Shown one piece after another: positions 5,467 through 14,212 of a DNA stretch of 26,659 bases (position 1 is its first letter; every line of letters begins with the position of its first letter). A program made the translations under genes and the position numbers. Under the pieces are notes generated by a model. The model searched no databases. It was not told the origin of the DNA and saw only the letters and a list, made by a program, of their open reading frames with translations. Source of the DNA: a virus; the IMG/VR virus record IMGVR_UViG_3300006790_000097, positions 1 to 26,659 of that record. The stretch is one strand, 5' to 3'.

Positions 5467-7425
5467 GTGGCTAACAGAAAAATTACACAGATGCCTTCCA
5501 TTAACGGAACGGACATCGTTGATAATGATTTACTAACTTTAGTCAAAGTTTTTGAGGTTGACCCCAGCCTTAAAAATAAAAGACTTACCTTCTCCGGTCT
5601 TCGCGACTACCTAGATCAATATTATGGAATTGCAATCCTTAGTGGCGACCTTACTCTTTCAGGTTCGCTAACGGTTACTGGTGATCTCCGTGTCAGTGGA
5701 GACTCACATTTTGTATCCGGTCATTTTACCGACAGTGTCGTTATTGATGACAACCTCAATGTTGGAGGAGAGATTTCTGCGATTGGCACAATCTCCGGAA
5801 ACAACATCAATGGCACCAACGCCAACTTAACGAATGTAATTGTCGACAATATTAGTGGTCAGTCTGCCACGTTTACAACTGGCACATTTACCACCGGGAC
5901 TATTGATAACCTTAGTTCTACGTTTATAACCGGCAACACAATTAATGGAACAGTTGGTACCTACGCATACGTTACAGGAACTGTTCACGTTTCAGGAACT
6001 ACCGTCTATGGCGTCACCGGTGAATTTACTCAATTAAATATTTCTGGTATTGATGTTGGCGATATTGAAGTTAATGACCTCACCGTCAGCGGCGTAATCT
6101 CTGGAGAAACCATCACTGGTAATGTCATTTCAGGTACCAGTGGCGTCTTCCAATATTTATCTGGCAATACAGTTACTGGCGATGACGTTAACGTCACCAC
6201 AATCACCGGAGTAACGGGAGTCTTTACTAATTTCTCCGGACAAACAATTACCGGTGATCTGATCAATGCAACTGAAATTAATGTCCAAACTTTAAACGCT
6301 GCCAATATTGAATTCTCTGGTGACAATACCATTTCAGGTGACTTAAACGTTACTGAAACAGGCATCTTTGGCAGTGGCATTCGAGTTACGGGCTCAACTG
6401 ACTTAGAAGATCTCTTTGTCAGTGGCGATGCAACTGTAACTGGCAACACAACTACTTCTGGTTTATTTGTCACTGATGTTGCAACGTTTGCCTCAGGTAC
6501 AGAAGCAGCTCCTTCTATCACCTTCACAGGTAACGCAGACACTGGATTCTGGAAGCCAGCCTCAGGAATGATTGCTGCCAGCACCTCAGGTGTTGAAAGT
6601 TTCCGTATTAATCAATTCCGTAATATTGGTTTAAGTCTTAACAATCCACTAGACAACCTCCACGCATCTGGAAACATCCGCACCAATCAACGTTTTATTG
6701 GTAGCGGAATAACTCTTTCACATGATGCAATTATCAGTGGAGACTTAACTGTTGAAGGCCAAGTCAATGCATCTGGTGTTGATTTCGATAATCTTGAGTT
6801 AAGCGGAGACCTTACCGTCACAGGTGATCTTGGAGTCTCTGGCAACACAACCCTGAGCGGTCTGATAGTTGAGAATAACGCAACAATCAGCGGCGATCTT
6901 GGAGTCTCTGGTACAACAACTACCAGTGGTTTATTAGTTACCGATGGCGCAACTATTAGTGGCGACACCAATATTTCAGGTTTGCTTACTGTTAGCAGTC
7001 TGACAGTAACTGGCAATCTGAACATTAGTGGTGACATTATCTCAAGCGGAAACGATAATTTTGAAAATATCTTTGTTTCCGGTAATGCGACAATTACAGG
7101 AGACTTAAACGTTACTGGCACTACGACGCTCTCAGGTAACTTAAATGCTCACAATTTACACGTCACTAATGATGCTTTTATTGGTGATGACCTGACTGTT
7201 ACAGGAGACATAATTACCAGCGGTGAAGTTGGAGCCGAAGCTCTTATTTCCAGAACAAGTGGAGATATCCGTGGTGATCTTGCTGTAAGTGGTGAGTTAA
7301 CAGCAGACACTATTACTGTTCTTGAAACAGGTGTTGCTTTTGAAATGTCAGGCATTGCATCTGGCGTCAACCCAACTTACAATGGCTTCGTAATTCAAGG
7401 GCCACTAGTGATCCTTCCCCAATGA
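5467..7425 (+). CDS. Repeat-rich tail fibre protein
   Basis: The 652-aa product starts with GTG 5467. Its first 55 residues are non-repetitive and probably anchor the fibre to the virion. Almost everything after that is a degenerate repeat of short beta strands, each ending in SG or TG followed by D, N or T (patterns such as L-T-V-S-G-D and T-T-S-G-L). This is the composition of trimeric beta-helical phage fibres and adhesins. A distinct module at about 342-385 (S-G-T-x-A-A-P … T-G-F-W … S-T-S-G) interrupts the repeats and recurs in the product of 9798-10847. Gly, Ser, Thr, Asn and Val dominate; Cys is essentially absent. It lies 32 bp downstream of the membrane-anchored protein gene and 40 bp before a paralogue. 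Confidence 0.75.
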   Translation: MANRKITQMPSINGTDIVDNDLLTLVKVFEVDPSLKNKRLTFSGLRDYLDQYYGIAILSGDLTLSGSLTVTGDLRVSGDSHFVSGHFTDSVVIDDNLNVGGEISAIGTISGNNINGTNANLTNVIVDNISGQSATFTTGTFTTGTIDNLSSTFITGNTINGTVGTYAYVTGTVHVSGTTVYGVTGEFTQLNISGIDVGDIEVNDLTVSGVISGETITGNVISGTSGVFQYLSGNTVTGDDVNVTTITGVTGVFTNFSGQTITGDLINATEINVQTLNAANIEFSGDNTISGDLNVTETGIFGSGIRVTGSTDLEDLFVSGDATVTGNTTTSGLFVTDVATFASGTEAAPSITFTGNADTGFWKPASGMIAASTSGVESFRINQFRNIGLSLNNPLDNLHASGNIRTNQRFIGSGITLSHDAIISGDLTVEGQVNASGVDFDNLELSGDLTVTGDLGVSGNTTLSGLIVENNATISGDLGVSGTTTTSGLLVTDGATISGDTNISGLLTVSSLTVTGNLNISGDIISSGNDNFENIFVSGNATITGDLNVTGTTTLSGNLNAHNLHVTNDAFIGDDLTVTGDIITSGEVGAEALISRTSGDIRGDLAVSGELTADTITVLETGVAFEMSGIASGVNPTYNGFVIQGPLVILPQ

Positions 7426-7431
7426 TAAATA
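7425..7431 (+). promoter_or_regulatory. Candidate late-type -10 element (GATAAATA)
   Basis: GATAAATA ends 34 bp before the ATG at 7466 and overlaps the stop of the previous fibre gene. It differs from the T4 late box by one base. The match is of low specificity. Confidence 0.25.
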
Positions 7432-7465
7432 GGGCTTAGAATACTTAAAAATCCGTAGTAGATAG

Positions 7466-8632
7466 ATGCCAAAGCAGTATGGAATTGTAAAAATTGACTA
7501 CATCACCTACACCACTGGTGCAAGTGGCGTTGAAGCTGATCACACAATTGATGTATCTGGCTTAGCTGGCATTGCTGCTAGCGGCATCACAGTTACTGGA
7601 ACAATCTCTGGCGTATCAGGTATTTTTGCTAGTGGCATCCAAGTTGATGGCAGTGGCGTTTTTCAACATCTATACGTCAGTGGCAATACAATCCTTAGTG
7701 GTGATGTCACGGCCTCAGGAAACCTTGGAGTTTCGGGTCAATTAACTGCCAGTGGCATCACGTCAACTGATGATATTACCGCTAGTGGTGATTTAAATGT
7801 ATCTGGATTAGGTACACTTAGCGGACTCCTAGTTACTGGTGACGCAACGATTGGTAATGACCTGACAGTTAGTGGAGATTTAAATGTCTCTGGAGACATC
7901 TCACTTTCAGACAGCATTACCGTTAGTGGAATCACAGTTACTGGTGATGCAACTGTCAGTGGTGATCTCGAAGTTTCTGGTGGAATTACCGCTAGTGGTC
8001 TTGAAGTTACAGGAAATGCCACTATTGGTGATGACTTAACTGTCAGCGGTAACCTAAGCGTTTCAGGAAATACAACACTCAGTGGTTTAACAGTCACAGG
8101 TGATGCCACGATTGGTGATGATCTAACTGTTAGTGGAAACTTAGGCGTTTCAGGAGCTACAACACTCAATGGCTTAACAGTTACTGGTAATTCCACGATG
8201 AGTGGTACCCTAGAGGTCAGCGGAACATTCACCGCTAGTGGTGCCGCTAATATCTCAGGTGAATTAACTGCCAGCAGTCTTCATGTCACCGGCTTAATCA
8301 GTGGTGATACTGATGGTGGTGTTTATGGCTCTGGTTATTGGAAAGTCCCTGCTGGTACATCAGCTGAACGACCTGGGGCTGGAAGTGAAGTTACCGGAAT
8401 GATCCGATATAACGAAACACTTACACAATTTGAAGGCTGGGACGGCACCTGGTCAATCTTAGGAGGTGGTGCAACAGGTTCTGGCGGTGACCGTGTATTC
8501 GTCTTGAATGAAACTGGCGTCACGACTAATTACACACTGACTGGCTTCAATGCTTCCAGTGCTGGCCCAATTACAATTGAAGATGGAATTGATGTTATCA
8601 TCGCCGATGACTTCAACTGGGCGATTGTTTAA
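7466..8632 (+). CDS. Repeat-rich tail fibre protein, paralogue of the preceding gene
   Basis: The 388-aa product repeats the V-S-G/V-T-G strand pattern of the upstream gene from about residue 35 to 285. Two adjacent 29-residue units encoded at 8012-8098 and 8099-8185 are nearly identical, pointing to recent duplication. The C-terminal part (about 289-340) changes to a compact module with A-G-T-S-A-E-R-P, G-M-I-R-Y-N and F-E-G-W-D-G-T-W motifs. That module is common at the ends of phage fibres and probably caps the shaft. The last 45 residues are unrelated and end FNWAIV. The gene likely encodes a shaft or side-fibre subunit acting with the 652-aa protein. Confidence 0.75.
   Translation: MPKQYGIVKIDYITYTTGASGVEADHTIDVSGLAGIAASGITVTGTISGVSGIFASGIQVDGSGVFQHLYVSGNTILSGDVTASGNLGVSGQLTASGITSTDDITASGDLNVSGLGTLSGLLVTGDATIGNDLTVSGDLNVSGDISLSDSITVSGITVTGDATVSGDLEVSGGITASGLEVTGNATIGDDLTVSGNLSVSGNTTLSGLTVTGDATIGDDLTVSGNLGVSGATTLNGLTVTGNSTMSGTLEVSGTFTASGAANISGELTASSLHVTGLISGDTDGGVYGSGYWKVPAGTSAERPGAGSEVTGMIRYNETLTQFEGWDGTWSILGGGATGSGGDRVFVLNETGVTTNYTLTGFNASSAGPITIEDGIDVIIADDFNWAIV
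8012..8185 (+). repeat. Tandem duplication of an 87-nt fibre-shaft unit
   Basis: Two head-to-tail 87-nt units (8012-8098, 8099-8185) encode 29-residue repeats that differ at only a few residues (for example NLSVSG versus NLGVSG). Most nucleotide differences are silent, so the protein sequence is being kept while codons drift. A weaker earlier copy starts near 7835. Confidence 0.7.
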
Positions 8633-8648
8633 TTTATAGGAGAATAAA

Positions 8649-9776
8649 ATGCCTCTCAATCTTGCTGGTAACGGACCTATTACAGGTGCTACTTCTTTAG
8701 CGTCGCCTACTCAAATCCACTCTGGTGCAAATAGTTTAGTCTTACAGGCTGACCCAACCGGAACACATGTTGATAGTGTTATTGGGTTAGAAGTTGATAA
8801 TGGTCGTGTTTTTACAATTAATAGATCAAATGAAGTAGGACGACTAATCACCGGTAGAACTTCATCGGTTAGTGTAGCAAACGTTAACTGCAGTTTTCAG
8901 TTTCATGGTGTAGGTGGACAACGTGGTTATACATCAGGTACAACTTATCGAAATGATAACTTAGGTCCTATTATTGCTTTAGGCAAAAGCCGTGGTACAG
9001 CTGTTGATGATTACACTGCTGTTGATTCAGGTGATTTCTTAGGAGATCTTCGTTGGATTGGATCAGACGGTACTGATTTATCAGGTTTTTCAGCTCGTAT
9101 TGCTGCGAGTGCAGCAGCAGATTTTACTGCCACCAGTAAACCCGGAATTCTTAGTTTTAGTACTACAGATGCTAATGCTGTAGCAGCAGTAGAACACATG
9201 AGGATAGATGAAGAAGGTTCTACATGGGTTGGTAACGGTACTACAGGAACAATTGGAACACTACCAAGTGCAACAAACTTAGGTGTCTTTGCTGTTGATG
9301 TCAGCAACTCTACCGTTGGCGCTTACTTAAGAACAAGTCGAGACACAGGATCTGCTAACGCTATTGCACAGTTTTGGGGAAGTGCCGGACAAGCTATTAT
9401 TCGAGGAGATGGTGATCTCGAAAATACAAATAACCGATACACTGGTATTTCTGACATTAAGCTTAAGCAAAATGTTCGTGATGCTTCTTCACAATGGGAA
9501 GATATTAAAAAATTAAAAGTTCGTCAATACGAATTAATTAAAAATCCTGATCAAAAACAAATTGGAGTTGTTGCTCAAGAGCTAGAAGAAATTTGTCCCG
9601 GACTTGTTATTGAACGTGTATCTGATGAAGAAACAGGAGAAACGCATAAATCAGTTTCTTACTCTGTTCTTTACATGAAAGCAGTCAAAGCACTTCAAGA
9701 AGCTATCGGACGAATTGAAGCTTTAGAAGCTGAAGTAGCTCAACTAACGCTTAACGTCAATCAAACTGACGTATAA
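8649..9776 (+). CDS. Tail fibre with C-terminal S74 chaperone (autoprotease) domain
   Basis: The 375-aa product has a beta-rich fibre body (1-260) and a C-terminal intramolecular chaperone of peptidase family S74 at about 265-375. The S-D-x-K-x-K motif gives S268 as likely nucleophile and K271/K273 as dyad lysine. A G-V-V-A-Q-E-L block follows at 302-308, and the tail is a Leu-heptad helix (about 345-370). In tailspikes and fibres of this family the chaperone trimerises the fibre and then cuts itself off. Start is ATG 8649 with a good AGGAG Shine-Dalgarno at 8638-8642. Body residues 55-260 resemble other marine phage fibres and presumably bind the receptor. Confidence 0.85.
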   Translation: MPLNLAGNGPITGATSLASPTQIHSGANSLVLQADPTGTHVDSVIGLEVDNGRVFTINRSNEVGRLITGRTSSVSVANVNCSFQFHGVGGQRGYTSGTTYRNDNLGPIIALGKSRGTAVDDYTAVDSGDFLGDLRWIGSDGTDLSGFSARIAASAAADFTATSKPGILSFSTTDANAVAAVEHMRIDEEGSTWVGNGTTGTIGTLPSATNLGVFAVDVSNSTVGAYLRTSRDTGSANAIAQFWGSAGQAIIRGDGDLENTNNRYTGISDIKLKQNVRDASSQWEDIKKLKVRQYELIKNPDQKQIGVVAQELEEICPGLVIERVSDEETGETHKSVSYSVLYMKAVKALQEAIGRIEALEAEVAQLTLNVNQTDV

Positions 9777-9797
9777 TTATAAAAAAGAAGTAGAGAA

Positions 9798-10847
9798 ATG
9801 GCTGGTACACTTCGTTTAACTAATACAGGAGCTGGTTCTCAAACCACCTTAACGGCGGCTGGAACTGCTGATCGCACGTTAACACTGCCAGATACAGATG
9901 GCACACTTGTTGTTAATGTAAACAACCAAGTTGCAATGCCCTCTGGTACTGCAGCAGCTCCTGGTTTATCTGTTGAAGCGGATGCTAATACTGGCCTTTT
10001 TTCTCCAGCGGCAGACACTCTTGCTATCTCAACTGCAGGTACAGAAAAACTTCGTGTAACAAATGATGGACGTTTATTGATTAATGATCCTACAGATTCC
10101 ACTGCTATTTATTTAATGGCCCGTGGAAACCCTGGCGGAGGAGCAGGTGGTGTCATTGGCATTAAACGAAACAACAATACCCCTGGTAGTGAAGATAATA
10201 TTGGAAGTATTCAAATGTATGCCGCTAACGGAGATATTGTTGGACGGCTTCAAATCCGAAGAGACAACGGTACGTGGACTCCAGGAACATCACAACCCAC
10301 GGCTTTTGAAATTAGAACAACCAGAGATGGTTCACAAACCATAGAGCCTAATCCAGTTTTAACTTGTAGCTCACGAGGTGGGGTAACTGCGCGAGGTATT
10401 GTTGGCCCTGATTTTGTCAACGAAGCCGCAACAAATACATTAAGTCATCTATTGACTAGATCTCAGACCCAGTGCATGCGAATTGGTACTATTAGCAGCA
10501 CTACTGCAGGGGTTTTTGACATTGGTCGTTTAGGTGTAAGTGACTATCACTACGAAGTTGTAATGATTGGAGGTCACAATAGCAGTAACGTCAATTGCAT
10601 TGGCTCCTATTTAATTACAACTCGTACAAATAGCACTAATTTCCAAGTTCGTACTGTACACGAAAATATTACAAACGGCTCTGTTGCTTTTGCTGCACAC
10701 AATACAAATATACTTAGAATGACAATAACCAACACAGGTGGCACTGCGTATCGAAATTTAGCTGTAACAGTTCGCTCTAATGGACCCAACTCAACTATGC
10801 AATATATTGCAATGGACTCTACTCTTGCCGTTGCCTCACCTTCTTAA
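9798..10847 (+). CDS. Tail fibre-like protein
   Basis: The 349-aa product begins with a T-A-D-R-T-L-T-L-P-D-T-D-G-T-L module (23-37), common at the N-terminus of phage fibre proteins. It then carries the S-G-T-A-A-A-P … D-A-N-T-G-L-F … S-T-A-G module (49-82) also found inside the 652-aa fibre. Residues 100-349 are beta-rich, Asn/Thr-rich and without recognised catalytic motifs. It could be a receptor-binding subunit. There is no S74 domain at its end, unlike the upstream gene. Confidence 0.7.
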   Translation: MAGTLRLTNTGAGSQTTLTAAGTADRTLTLPDTDGTLVVNVNNQVAMPSGTAAAPGLSVEADANTGLFSPAADTLAISTAGTEKLRVTNDGRLLINDPTDSTAIYLMARGNPGGGAGGVIGIKRNNNTPGSEDNIGSIQMYAANGDIVGRLQIRRDNGTWTPGTSQPTAFEIRTTRDGSQTIEPNPVLTCSSRGGVTARGIVGPDFVNEAATNTLSHLLTRSQTQCMRIGTISSTTAGVFDIGRLGVSDYHYEVVMIGGHNSSNVNCIGSYLITTRTNSTNFQVRTVHENITNGSVAFAAHNTNILRMTITNTGGTAYRNLAVTVRSNGPNSTMQYIAMDSTLAVASPS

Positions 10848-10853
10848 TAAACC

Positions 10854-11159
10854 ATGAACACTATTCACTGGAAATTACTTGATACCGTCACTGAATTTCA
10901 TGACGAGTTTACTGGTCCTGTAGTTACAGGATTGCGTATTCATGTATACGCAGCAAATGAATTTGGCGAAGGCCCTGGTTACTTTACTACTGTCTACCTG
11001 GCAGAACCAAACCACGATAATTTTGAAGATTTAAATACAATCCGTGGCAGTCTTTTAAAAGATTGGATTAAAAATCAATTAGGTGCTGTCAAAGTTAGGG
11101 AGATTGAAGACTACTGCAATCAAGTAGCACTTACTACTGCGCCAATGAAAAAAGAGTAG
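10854..11159 (+). CDS. Small protein of the fibre cluster
   Basis: The 101-aa product starts 6 bp after the preceding stop. It has an N-terminal beta hairpin rich in aromatic residues, a G-Y-F-T-T-V-Y strand at about 43-49, and a C-terminal helix pair (K-D-W-I-K-N-Q-L-G, E-I-E-D-Y-C). This resembles small unknown proteins that often sit among tail genes of marine phages, but I cannot assign a name with confidence. Likely cotranscribed with the fibre genes. Confidence 0.6.
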   Translation: MNTIHWKLLDTVTEFHDEFTGPVVTGLRIHVYAANEFGEGPGYFTTVYLAEPNHDNFEDLNTIRGSLLKDWIKNQLGAVKVREIEDYCNQVALTTAPMKKE

Positions 11160-11200
11160 GAAGAAGAACTGTTAGAATCAAATGACAGCGAAGTATAAAA

Positions 11201-12361
11201 ATGAGTGAACTTAGGACTACTAACTTACGCCATGGCGGTTGGGGTGGAGATGATCCCAATATTCGTTTGTATAACGATGGTTCTACCAGTATTAACAACC
11301 TGCAAAATAATGCAAAATCACTGGTAATTAATGGTGCAATGGAAATAGTACAAAGAGGAAGTGCTGTTGCTACAGGTATTTCTCAAGGAGGGTACTATGG
11401 TCCAGATAGGATGCGGATTACATTTACAAGTGATGCTGACTTACGTCTTTCATGCAGCCGCAGTACAACAAACCCAGGAAACGGATTTGCAAGAAGCTAT
11501 CTTGTAGAAGTAACGACTGTTTCAGCAGGAGGAGCTGGTTCAGGATTTCGTCCTCTTGAATATCGTATAGAAGGTCTTGATGTTCAACAGCTTGCATGGG
11601 GCACTGCAAACGCTAAGCCATTAAGCGTTTCTTTTTGGGTCCGTTGTTCTGTGGCGGGCCACTACTCCATGGGCTTAATAAGGAGTATAGGCACAGATAG
11701 AAACATTGGAACAACCTTTGAAATTACAGCCGCTGAAGCTGCCGCTAACACCTGGAAGCAAATTACTCATACTTTCCCAGGTGATACAGGAGGTGGCCAA
11801 GCACAAAACGATACTGCAGCACGACTTAGGTTTTACATTTTTGGTGGCGCAGGAAGTGATTTAAGATCAGTAGATAATACTGCTTGGGGTAATTTCACAA
11901 GCACTCGTCTTGCATTTGGGCAAACGGCTGCAATGCATACGACGCTTAACTCTCAAATTTATATTACAGGTCTTGTATTAACGCCAACTGCAGCGCCTGT
12001 AACAGAGTTTCCTCACGAAAGCTTTGGAGAAACGTTGCTAAAATGTTATCGTTATACGTACGCAATATCGACGGCAGAGCAATATAATACCAATCACATT
12101 GCTGAAATTTCTAATACTCGCGAAGACGGAACAACGCGTTATGCTGAAATAGTTTTTCCAGTAAGAATGAGAGGTGTCCCTGACAATACCGCAGCTCTTA
12201 TAAACTTAAGGAATAATGCGCCAGCTAACGTAAGTGCAGAGACAGTTTACTTATCAAGGATCAAATATGTTTATACATGCACTAGTACGCAAGGAAACAC
12301 AGCTCAATTTATACGTTTAGATAATACAACTTTGCCAGCAATATTTCAGGCAGAAATCTGA
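11201..12361 (+). CDS. Tail fibre / receptor-binding protein with jelly-roll domain
   Basis: The 386-aa product has an N-terminal attachment stretch (1-38), then the L-V-I-N-G-A-M-E-I-x-Q-R-G block (41-53) typical of phage fibre tips. Next comes a beta-sandwich of carbohydrate-binding type (about 60-270; S-F-W-V-R and W-K-Q-I-T-H-T-F strands). The E-T-L-L-K-C-Y-R-Y segment, near 280, marks the end of the sandwich in this family. The C-terminal 100 residues form a further beta domain. It probably contacts the host surface polysaccharide. ATG 11201 is 41 bp from the upstream stop. Confidence 0.75.
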   Translation: MSELRTTNLRHGGWGGDDPNIRLYNDGSTSINNLQNNAKSLVINGAMEIVQRGSAVATGISQGGYYGPDRMRITFTSDADLRLSCSRSTTNPGNGFARSYLVEVTTVSAGGAGSGFRPLEYRIEGLDVQQLAWGTANAKPLSVSFWVRCSVAGHYSMGLIRSIGTDRNIGTTFEITAAEAAANTWKQITHTFPGDTGGGQAQNDTAARLRFYIFGGAGSDLRSVDNTAWGNFTSTRLAFGQTAAMHTTLNSQIYITGLVLTPTAAPVTEFPHESFGETLLKCYRYTYAISTAEQYNTNHIAEISNTREDGTTRYAEIVFPVRMRGVPDNTAALINLRNNAPANVSAETVYLSRIKYVYTCTSTQGNTAQFIRLDNTTLPAIFQAEI

Positions 12362-12389
12362 TATATTGTTAAAGTTATAGCAACATCTC

Positions 12390-12560
12390 ATGGCTTGTAA
12401 AAAAAGCGAATTAATTTCTGCTATTAATTCCTACGCTGCTGCACGTTCTTCTGGTGATACCCCACTAGTAGAACTAGCTGCTGGAAAATTAACCGGCTTA
12501 ATTGAAACGCTTGCTTTTGAAGCAGAAGAAGAGTCTACCGATGACAATCAACCTAACTGA
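12390..12560 (+). CDS. Small helical protein overlapping the lysin gene
   Basis: A 56-aa frame from ATG 12390 to TGA 12560. It is mostly helical (S-E-L-I-S-A-I-N-S-Y at 6-15, K-L-T-G-L-I-E-T-L at 33-41) with an acidic tail. It overlaps the start of the lysin gene by 20 bp. That arrangement, an ATG 28 bp after the fibre gene and a composition like small conserved cyanophage proteins support it. Function is unknown. Confidence 0.6.
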   Translation: MACKKSELISAINSYAAARSSGDTPLVELAAGKLTGLIETLAFEAEEESTDDNQPN

Positions 12561-13569
12561 CGCTGCGAAGTACTACAAAGGTCTCCCTCATCAAATGGCG
12601 GCCTTTAATTACCTTCAAGATCTGCTAACGCCTGAGCAGCTTGAAGAATTTGCAGAGACCTATCGCTCAGCTCCTGAAGTCAAACATTCAGATGAGCCTG
12701 GCACCACACTCAAAACTGAGTTCAGCAATAACTGGGATGGCATCCTGGCAGCTGCTAGTCAAGCTGGTGCACGGTTCCCTGAATGTGTCGCAGCTCAATG
12801 GGCACTAGAGTCAGGCTGGGGTGCACACACTTCAGGTACCAACAACTTCTTTGGCCTTAAAGGCAAAGGTGGCGCAGTCGTTGAAACACAGGAATACATC
12901 AATGGTGAATGGATCACCATTAAAGATGGATTCATTAACTTCCCCTCGCTCTATTCATGCGTTCAGTACCTCGTAGATCGCTGGTACAAGGACTTTGAAG
13001 GATATAAAGGTGTCAACCATGCCGCCAACCGAAACGAGTGCGCTCAGCTCCTTGTGAAGGAAGGCTACGCAACTGATCCGCAATACGCTGAAAAGCTTCA
13101 GCAAATCATGGATCGTGAATGCAAAGACATGTCCGGTGGTGTTGTCCGTGGACTCAACCCCAACTCTTCTTTTGATACCCTCATCTCTCCTCACATCACG
13201 TATGGAGAAATCTGCCTGCACGCAGAAGATCGGCGTTTCAAAGAGATGCATCAGTGCAAAACTGTAACTGAACTTTGTTTTTTCTTGGAAAAAGTTCGTG
13301 AACAGTTTGGTAACAAGCCAATCATCATCACTTCAGGTTCCAGGCCTGAACCCATCAACTCACAAATTGGTGGCGCTACAAATTCAGAGCACACTTACAA
13401 TGCTCCTGATAAAGGTGCTATCGACTTCTACGTTGATGGTGTAGACACTGAATCAGTACAGCTTTGGTGCGATAAACACTGGCCTTACTCTGTAGGCTTT
13501 GGCGCAAAGAAAGGTTTCGTGCACCTAGGAATTCGCCCTGGACGTAATCGAATTCGTTGGGATTATTGA
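12541..13569 (+). CDS. Two-domain lysin: GH73-like glucosaminidase plus peptidase M15
   Basis: The 342-aa product has two wall-degrading domains. Residues 60-195 match the FlgJ-type glucosaminidase fold: A-L-E-S-G-W-G gives catalytic E90, and N-N-F-F-G-L-K-G at 101-108 is the second signature. Residues 215-342 match peptidase M15 (D,D- or L,D-carboxy/endopeptidase): S-G-S-R-P at 265-269, S-E-H-T with H284, G-A-I-D-F with D295, and F-V-H-L with H328 as the three zinc ligands. The enzyme should cut both glycan and peptide parts of peptidoglycan. I chose ATG 12541 because the upstream extension lies inside the 56-aa gene and encodes unrelated basic residues. There is no signal peptide. It could be an endolysin or a virion-associated lysin; its position next to fibres permits either. 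Confidence 0.85.
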   Translation: MTINLTDAAKYYKGLPHQMAAFNYLQDLLTPEQLEEFAETYRSAPEVKHSDEPGTTLKTEFSNNWDGILAAASQAGARFPECVAAQWALESGWGAHTSGTNNFFGLKGKGGAVVETQEYINGEWITIKDGFINFPSLYSCVQYLVDRWYKDFEGYKGVNHAANRNECAQLLVKEGYATDPQYAEKLQQIMDRECKDMSGGVVRGLNPNSSFDTLISPHITYGEICLHAEDRRFKEMHQCKTVTELCFFLEKVREQFGNKPIIITSGSRPEPINSQIGGATNSEHTYNAPDKGAIDFYVDGVDTESVQLWCDKHWPYSVGFGAKKGFVHLGIRPGRNRIRWDY

Positions 13570-13597
13570 TATACTTTCAATAATTACCTAATTAGTT

Positions 13598-14212
13598 GTG
13601 CCCGTTACTAAAATTGCACCTCCGCAAAACATCAAAGAGCCAAGCGTCACAACGCCTGATATCCTCTCTAAAGACTTTGAAGTTGCAGTCTCTGTTGGTA
13701 GCGGGCCTACTCCTGAAAATCCTTACAACTCCAAACGCGTAATCGGCATTGACCCTACCTGCGAAGCAGCAGAAGGTCATGAAGTTGTTTCTTGTTGGAT
13801 TGGTTTTGAACCCATTCCCTTGGAAGATAACACTGCAGATATTGTTACCGCCTTTGATTTCCTGGAGCACCTGCCCCGTGCAATTTGGAAAGACGGAACA
13901 CTGATCAATCCATTTATTAATGCGATGTCAGAAATCTGGCGTATCCTAAAACCAGGTGGACTGTTCTATGCGAAAACTCCTGCCTTCCCTCATCCTGTTG
14001 CTTGGCGTGATCCTCAGCACGTCAACATCATTACCGATACGACGCTCGGATACTTTGCGGAATTCCCCAACCCTAATGTCGTACCTCGTGGTCTCGAAAT
14101 GGGCCAACGTTACGGTTTCAAGGGTAAATTTAAATATGTAGAGCAGAGCTGGGACGGCACTTATCTCGTTTGGAAAATTACTGCTATTAAAGATGAAGAA
14201 CAAAAAGAGTGA
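13598..14212 (+). CDS. SAM-dependent methyltransferase (Methyltransf_11 type)
   Basis: The 204-aa product is a class I methyltransferase. Motif I is V-S-V-G-S-G-P at 31-37; the acidic end of strand 2 is I-G-I-D at 49-52; the A-D-I-V-T-A-F-D-F-L-E-H-L block (80-92) and I-L-K-P-G-G (116-121) match motifs of the SAM-binding Rossmann fold. The family acts on small molecules, sugars or proteins; no DNA-specific motif (NPPY, PCQ) is present, so DNA methylation is unlikely. GTG 13598 is the only sensible start before motif I. It lies between the lysin and a small overlapping gene. The substrate is unknown; modification of surface glycans or of a small molecule are possible. Confidence 0.82.
   Translation: MPVTKIAPPQNIKEPSVTTPDILSKDFEVAVSVGSGPTPENPYNSKRVIGIDPTCEAAEGHEVVSCWIGFEPIPLEDNTADIVTAFDFLEHLPRAIWKDGTLINPFINAMSEIWRILKPGGLFYAKTPAFPHPVAWRDPQHVNIITDTTLGYFAEFPNPNVVPRGLEMGQRYGFKGKFKYVEQSWDGTYLVWKITAIKDEEQKE

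Noticed and set aside
6030-8232. Long minus-strand frames (184, 144, 164 codons) in the fibre genes
   Set aside because: Repeats of valine/serine/glycine codons on the plus strand keep the antisense frame open; products are Pro/Val/Ser low complexity.
5467-12361. Diversity-generating retroelement in the fibre cluster
   Set aside because: No reverse transcriptase, no template/variable repeat pair was found in the window.
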